A DNA stretch of 22,038 nt from Armatimonadetes bacterium UBA5352 (GTDB taxonomy: Bacteria > Armatimonadota > Zipacnadia > Zipacnadales > UBA5352): assembly GCA_002411015.1 (NCBI GenBank), contig DHPY01000036.1, positions 16,807-38,844 of the forward strand, written 5' to 3'. The notes below the pieces were generated by a model that was given only the letters and a program-made list of their open reading frames with translations, did no database searches and had not been told where the DNA came from. Position numbers and translations under genes: made by a program. Positions 18,170-22,038 of the stretch are shown here, one piece after another; position 1 is the stretch's first letter, and each line of letters starts with the position of its first letter.

Positions 18170-18889
18170 CTATCGCTTCTCAGCAACCACCAGCAGCCAG
18201 GGGACGTGCAGGAAGACCGACCAGCCCTCGCCCGCGCGGGAGATGATCTCGCGCGCGCCATCCACGCGCTCGCGCTCGAGGACCGTCAGGGGGAGTTCCG
18301 CGAGCAGATCGAGGGCCGCGGGCTCAGCGGGACGCGGGATATGCGCGAACTCCACCCACGGCTCCAGCCCGGCCTCCTCCGCCATGCGAGGCAGCATCCG
18401 TCCGACCAGCGGCTCCGCCTCGGCGCGCTCCAGGGCATCGAGCCAGACCACGCGCAGGCCGAGGTCGGGCTCCTCGATCATCGTGCCGTAGTCGGGCTCG
18501 AGCGCCACCAGCGCGCCGCCGGGGGCCAGCACGCGCGCAGCCTCCTGCACGGCAGCCTCCGGAGGTCGGATCCAGAGCAGGGTGGTCTGGAAGAACACGA
18601 GGTCGAAGCTCGCGTCGCGGAAGGGGAGCGCGCGGCCATCGGCCGCCACGGGCAGCACGTTCGGCCCATGGTCCGGGCGCAGCACCTGCGGCTCGATATC
18701 AAGCGCGACCACAGTGCCCCCGGCGCGCCGAGACAGCTCCTCCGTGACAAAGCCGTGGCCGCAGCCAACCTCCAGCACGCGCTCGCGACGGCCGATCCCC
18801 GCCCGGCGCAGTGCGCGCGAGCGGGGACCCTGAAGCCACTCTGCGAGCTGCCGCGACAGCTCAGGCGCGGGGAGGTTCGCTCCGGCCAC
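18170..18889 (-). CDS. Class I SAM-dependent methyltransferase
   Basis: This 239-aa Rossmann-fold methyltransferase has SAM motif I VLEVGCGHG (38-46), an acidic Asp64 after VVALDIE, ADGRALPFRDASFDLVFF (83-100) and the post-motif segment ARVLAPGGALVALEPD. GTG 18889 is 5 bases past the stop of the preceding membrane protein gene; a CTG at 18898 would overlap that stop (CTGA) and is better spaced from GGAGGT (complement of 18904-18909). The frame stays open far upstream, but that part is a shadow of the membrane protein gene. The substrate is unknown. Coupling to the Cys-Ala-tailed protein suggests that it may act on that protein or its modified tail; quinone or small-molecule methylation is the alternative. 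Confidence 0.88.
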   Translation of the reverse strand: MAGANLPAPELSRQLAEWLQGPRSRALRRAGIGRRERVLEVGCGHGFVTEELSRRAGGTVVALDIEPQVLRPDHGPNVLPVAADGRALPFRDASFDLVFFQTTLLWIRPPEAAVQEAARVLAPGGALVALEPDYGTMIEEPDLGLRVVWLDALERAEAEPLVGRMLPRMAEEAGLEPWVEFAHIPRPAEPAALDLLAELPLTVLERERVDGAREIISRAGEGWSVFLHVPWLLVVAEKR

Positions 18890-18894
18890 GGGGA

Positions 18895-20709
18895 TCAGCG
18901 GCCACCTCCGGCGCAGGCGCAGGCGCAGGCACATCCGGCGCAGGCGCAGGCGCAGCCGCCGCCCCCACCGCCGCCTCCGCCACCGCCACTGGACTTCGCC
19001 ATAGTCTCGAGGAAGTCCATGCCGACCTTGTCCACGCCACCGAGATTCATCACGCCGCCGCCCTTGAGGCCGACGGAGACCGGATCGAGCGTCGCGGCCA
19101 TGCGCCCCGCGAGATTCTCGGAGAAGCCCGCGAAGGAGGCCGCCACATCGCTTGCGCTCGTGCGCCCGCCGACCGCAGGCCCCGATGCTCCGCCGCCCGA
19201 CGGCGCGGAAATCGCCGGCGCCGCCCAGCGCGGTGAGTAGTGGTAGCCGGAGCGGCCCCAGGTGTGGAAATGCGAGGGGTAGCCGGGATCGAGCATCAGC
19301 CAGCCGATGTTGTTGTCCACGTAATCGTCGCGCTTCTCGACTTCGCCGATCAGCCGTGCTTCCTTCCATGCCGAATAGACGATCGACTGGTAGTACTCCT
19401 TCGTGCGGTCGAGGTCCCATCCCGCCATCCGCTCCGCGACGTCGGTCACGAGCGACTTCATAGCCTTGCTGAGGTCGAGGTCGGGAATGGGGGTGCCTGG
19501 CTTCTCCATGATCGCGTCAAGGAACGGCTGCTCGTAGCCCCGGATGACCGTCCCGTCCTTGGCCGCAACCTTCCTCCGCTCGCCGCGGACCGTGCGGTAC
19601 TGCTCCGGCACCTCGACAGTCAGCGGGTCCTGCACAGTCATCTTCACGAGGTTCTTGCGCATCATCCCGAAGATGACCAGCGTGAGCACATCTCCCAGCG
19701 GGCGCTCAAGCAGCACCGCCGCCTCGGGCGCGGTGAGGCCGCGCTTGATCTCTCCGCCCGGCACCGACTGGATCGGCGGGAGGTAGTGGCGCTTGCTCTT
19801 CTTCAGGAGCCGCTCGCCGAAGATGAAGAAGAGGATCAGCAACGGGATTCCGAGCAGGTGCAGGCCGGGGCTAGCGGCCCAGACAATCGGCAGCGCGATG
19901 ACCAGCGGGATGAACAGGCAGGTGCCGGTGCCGCCGGTGATACGGTAGTACCAGATGCCGAACGCGATGAGCATCAGCGCGCCGACGATGAAGCGCGTCC
20001 CGGAGCTCTCGGTCCACCACTTCCAGGCAAGGTCCCAAACGGTCTGCGTCACGACGCGCTCCATCCAGTCCTTCGGGAAGGAGGCGCCCACGAGGTGTTC
20101 GGTATCCGCGCGGGTGCCATCGAAGACCCACACAACCGCCTTCTTGCCCTCGAGCTGCAGCTTCTGGTCAAAGGGCTGGTCGAGCTGGTAGACCACCTGG
20201 TCGAGGTTCACCGAGTCCGGCAGGTAGATCACGATCCCGAGCGTGGTGACGCCGGTCACATACTGCGCGCCCCACCAGGTCGGGGTGATGCGCAGCGAGC
20301 CCAGTTCGGGGTTCGTGGTGTCCTGGTATACGAGATCCGGGAGCGTCGCCTGGAACTTCAGCCGCCCCGTCTGCCCCGGGCTGATCGGCGGGTTGATCGG
20401 AACCTCGACACCGACGGGGATGTAGCTGGAGCGGCTGATCCCGGTGAGCGGCGCGCCGTTGAGTGAGGCGCTCATGTTGCTGGTGTCGTAGTCGCTGTGC
20501 GGCAGGCCCATATCCACGACGTCAATCGGGTGGGCGCCCTCGTTGCAGTGGAAGTCGATCGTATAGTCGAGTGTCACGGAGGCATCCGGGTTCGGCGTGA
20601 CCTCCAGCAGCATGTTCGGCACGGAGAACGAGTACTCCTGAGCCATGGCCGGCATGGCCGCCAGAGCCATGAGAGCGACCGCCATCAGCAGCCATCGGGC
20701 GCGCTTCAC
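18895..20709 (-). CDS. DUF2207-like membrane protein with Gly11/Cys-Ala repeat tail
   Basis: This 604-aa protein has a signal peptide (1-23, AMA then Q), an extracytoplasmic beta-rich domain (about 25-235) and three membrane helices (about 240-257, 263-279, 284-299) followed by KKSKR. By the positive-inside rule the rest is then cytoplasmic. Residues 323-470 include LTAPEAAVLLERPLGDVLTL, typical of DUF2207 proteins. The tail is striking: SS, eleven Gly (575-585), CACACAG, CACACACA, then GGGR. The seven cysteines are at 586, 588, 590, 593, 595, 597 and 599. GTG 20709 overlaps the radical SAM-like stop (GTGA), so translation is coupled. The tail could be modified by the neighbouring enzymes or bind metal; its function is unknown. 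Confidence 0.88.
   Translation of the reverse strand: MKRARWLLMAVALMALAAMPAMAQEYSFSVPNMLLEVTPNPDASVTLDYTIDFHCNEGAHPIDVVDMGLPHSDYDTSNMSASLNGAPLTGISRSSYIPVGVEVPINPPISPGQTGRLKFQATLPDLVYQDTTNPELGSLRITPTWWGAQYVTGVTTLGIVIYLPDSVNLDQVVYQLDQPFDQKLQLEGKKAVVWVFDGTRADTEHLVGASFPKDWMERVVTQTVWDLAWKWWTESSGTRFIVGALMLIAFGIWYYRITGGTGTCLFIPLVIALPIVWAASPGLHLLGIPLLILFFIFGERLLKKSKRHYLPPIQSVPGGEIKRGLTAPEAAVLLERPLGDVLTLVIFGMMRKNLVKMTVQDPLTVEVPEQYRTVRGERRKVAAKDGTVIRGYEQPFLDAIMEKPGTPIPDLDLSKAMKSLVTDVAERMAGWDLDRTKEYYQSIVYSAWKEARLIGEVEKRDDYVDNNIGWLMLDPGYPSHFHTWGRSGYHYSPRWAAPAISAPSGGGASGPAVGGRTSASDVAASFAGFSENLAGRMAATLDPVSVGLKGGGVMNLGGVDKVGMDFLETMAKSSGGGGGGGGGGGCACACAGCACACACAGGGR
18913..18987 (-). repeat. Coding repeat: Gly tract plus Cys-Ala hexanucleotide repeats
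   Basis: On the - strand 18987-18955 encodes eleven consecutive glycines, and 18954-18910 encodes Cys-Ala units as TGCGCC hexamers broken once by a Gly (GGA) codon. Glycine codons are mixed (GGC, GGT, GGA, GGG) and one cysteine uses TGT, so the DNA is not a clean microsatellite although the peptide is perfectly regular. Confidence 0.9.
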
Positions 20710-21944
20710 TGCACCTCACCACCTTTGCGGTCGTCGCTCCAGCCCTCAGGATCCTGCGGGCACTCCGCCTGGCAGATCGGCAGGTCGGGGCACTCCGGGC
20801 AGCGTGCCGGCGCGGCAAGCCGCTCGCGATAGCACTTGAAGACCGGGTGGCGCCAGATCGCGCTCCAGTCGCTGCTGAAGATGTTCCCGGCACTCTGCGC
20901 GCCACGCGCGGGCCACACTGAGCCATCGGCGCGCACACGCACGCTCACGTCGGAGGAGGTACGCGGGCCATCCAGCACCTGGTCGCGCAGGGACTTGCCT
21001 GGATCGTAGCGCTTCGGCGGCGCCCAGAGGTAGCGCGCGCTGGTGCTCTCGGCAAGCTCAAAGAAGGTGGTTGCTACCTGCGGCAGTGCCCTCGCGGGAA
21101 GCGCTCCTGCCTGATCAGCCGCCGCGTCATCGTTCGTGCAGGCAATCGCGAAGCCGACCACGTTGGTCACGCCAAGGCTCTGCAGCGCCTCCGCCATGCC
21201 CTCCATGTCCGCGAGGTTGCTGTCCATCAGCGGCCACTGCGCCACCGGCGCAAGCTCCAGTCCGTGGCATTGCTCGATGACCGCCACCAGCGCCTCGTGG
21301 TCGCCGACTCCGCAGGTCTCATCATGCTCGGCGGGGTCGTCACAGACGAAGACGAAGTCGAAGTGATCGAGCCCGGAGAGCGCGCATGCCTCGATGGTCT
21401 GCGGCGAGAGCCAGCGGGCAGCCGCGCGCAGGCCGCAGATCATGCCGATGTCCTCGACCGCCTGAACCAGCTCTGGCAGCCGCTCCGGATCGCCAGCACG
21501 ATCGGCCTGGATGGACACATGCGGCACGCCCGCGTCCCAGAGCGTGCGGATGATCGTGCGGAAGCGCTCCGGATCGCACTGATCGACGTCTGCCCGCAGT
21601 GGCGCCCCAAGCTCGCGCTCCCAGATCGAGAACGACTCGCCGAGGTTCGTGACCGGGTAGTTGTCCCCCGGCTCGGCGAGATCGGCGATCATCGCGTGCA
21701 CCTGCGCGAGGTCCGCGTGCACCTGCGCCTCCGGTGCGCTGCGGAACGCGGAGGTGATCTCCTCCACGATCTCCTGATCGGAGCGCCCCTCCAGCACGCC
21801 CGCGGCCATCCGCACGCCCACCGGCGTCAGCCACGCCGCCTCCGCGGCGTTCGCGAGCAGCAGGCCGCCCCCATCAGGGTCTATGCGCAGATGGAACCGC
21901 GTCGGCCACTCGCCGACCAGCTTCTCGTACGGCCTGATGGTCAT
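20706..21944 (-). CDS. PqqD-like (RRE)/degenerate radical SAM/SPASM protein
   Basis: This protein is 412 aa from ATG 21944; residue numbers here count from GTG 21959 (417 aa). Residues about 25-95 resemble a PqqD-like RiPP recognition element (GGLLLANAAEAAWLTPVGVR). A TIM-barrel-like region follows (115-300; GAPLRADV, AGVPHVSIQAD, GLDHFDFVFV), aligning with the order of radical SAM peptide modifiers. The CxxxCxxC cluster motif expected after GAPLRADV is absent; only C128 is there. The C terminus looks like SPASM: GSVWP, AGNIFSSDWSAIWRHPVF, then C376 and CxxC-x5-C-x3-C at 387, 390, 396 and 400. The usual first Cys after VWP is Ala. The protein probably binds an auxiliary Fe-S cluster and a substrate but cannot do canonical SAM cleavage. 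ATG 21944 overlaps an upstream stop (ATGA); GTG 21959 with GAGGTGAT is the alternative. Confidence 0.82.
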   Translation of the reverse strand: MTIRPYEKLVGEWPTRFHLRIDPDGGGLLLANAAEAAWLTPVGVRMAAGVLEGRSDQEIVEEITSAFRSAPEAQVHADLAQVHAMIADLAEPGDNYPVTNLGESFSIWERELGAPLRADVDQCDPERFRTIIRTLWDAGVPHVSIQADRAGDPERLPELVQAVEDIGMICGLRAAARWLSPQTIEACALSGLDHFDFVFVCDDPAEHDETCGVGDHEALVAVIEQCHGLELAPVAQWPLMDSNLADMEGMAEALQSLGVTNVVGFAIACTNDDAAADQAGALPARALPQVATTFFELAESTSARYLWAPPKRYDPGKSLRDQVLDGPRTSSDVSVRVRADGSVWPARGAQSAGNIFSSDWSAIWRHPVFKCYRERLAAPARCPECPDLPICQAECPQDPEGWSDDRKGGEVQ

Positions 21945-22038
21945 CCCGCCCTCAGGCACCGGCTCATCACCTCTGATTTCACGACCGCCCCCCGGTCGTT
22001 GCCCAGTCGTGTGGAGGGGAGGGGCTTCAGCCGCTCCC
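21941..22038 (-). CDS. Partial C-terminus of an upstream cassette gene
   Basis: On the - strand a frame open from the window edge ends in TGA at 21943-21941 with the peptide ERLKPLPSTRLGNDRGAV, continuing to CLRAG. Its codons end in G or C in about 26 of 31 cases, like the real genes here. The competing frame that extends the radical SAM-like gene upstream is near 50 percent. The stop overlaps ATG 21944 as ATGA, the same coupling as between the next two genes. It is too short to identify; a full radical SAM partner is a guess from context. Confidence 0.5.
   Translation of the reverse strand, partial: ERLKPLPSTRLGNDRGAVVKSEVMSRCLRAG

Noticed and set aside
18910..18954. Short CRISPR-like or microsatellite array
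   Set aside because: The hexamers are in-frame codons for Cys-Ala with codon variation and no spacers; a coding repeat explains them.
18890..19420. N-terminal extension of the methyltransferase frame
   Set aside because: The extension is Arg-rich and lies out of frame within the membrane protein gene; the methyltransferase family begins near 18889.
21945..22038. Extension of the radical SAM-like gene beyond ATG 21944 to the window edge
   Set aside because: That frame is open but its third positions are about half A/T, unlike the genes here, while the overlapping frame is G/C3-rich.

Overview
The window is GC-rich bacterial chromosome with strong G/C third-position bias. Gene content (HspR-type heat-shock repressor, GroESL, NAD-malic enzyme, large secreted DUF4838 and PcRGLX/PL26-like polysaccharide-processing proteins) suggests a free-living, plant-polysaccharide-degrading bacterium of an Armatimonadota-like or neighbouring lineage. 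This placement is an inference from gene families only; there is no rRNA in the window. Everything from 129 to 8239 is on the + strand and everything from 8252 to 22038 is on the - strand, meeting tail to tail with only 12 bases between the stops. There is no gene-free stretch over 300 bases; the longest is 5318-5524, which carries the groES promoter and leader.

Region 1 (1-5317) is a proteostasis operon: hsp20, dnaJ (type I, four zinc motifs), hspR, an MNT nucleotidyltransferase plus HEPN pair, and a Clp/Hsp100 ATPase with ClpB-type ends but a short ClpC-like middle domain. dnaK and grpE are not in the window. Region 2 (5318-7510) is groES-groEL with a recognisable sigma70-type promoter, a structured leader and a strong terminator hairpin. 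Region 3 (7547-8239) is a rhomboid protease.

Region 4, reading leftwards from 17276 to 8252, holds a 1562-aa secreted multidomain PcRGLX/PL26-like protein, an 868-aa secreted DUF4838 protein (coding regions only 26 bases apart) and an NAD-dependent malic enzyme 23 bases further on. This looks like an operon joining extracellular polysaccharide processing to malate/pyruvate metabolism. A hemerythrin-domain protein lies just upstream.

Region 5 (18170-22038) is the most interesting part. It is a tightly packed, translationally coupled cassette: a partial upstream gene, a PqqD-like(RRE)-radical SAM-like-SPASM protein that has lost the CxxxCxxC cluster motif, a signal-peptide-bearing DUF2207-like membrane protein ending in eleven glycines followed by Cys-Ala repeats (seven cysteines) and a GGGR end, and a SAM-dependent methyltransferase. 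The architecture resembles a RiPP-type system in which the repetitive C-terminal tail of a membrane protein, rather than a free peptide, would be the modified substrate. Topology prediction by eye puts that tail in the cytoplasm, where the partner enzymes are.
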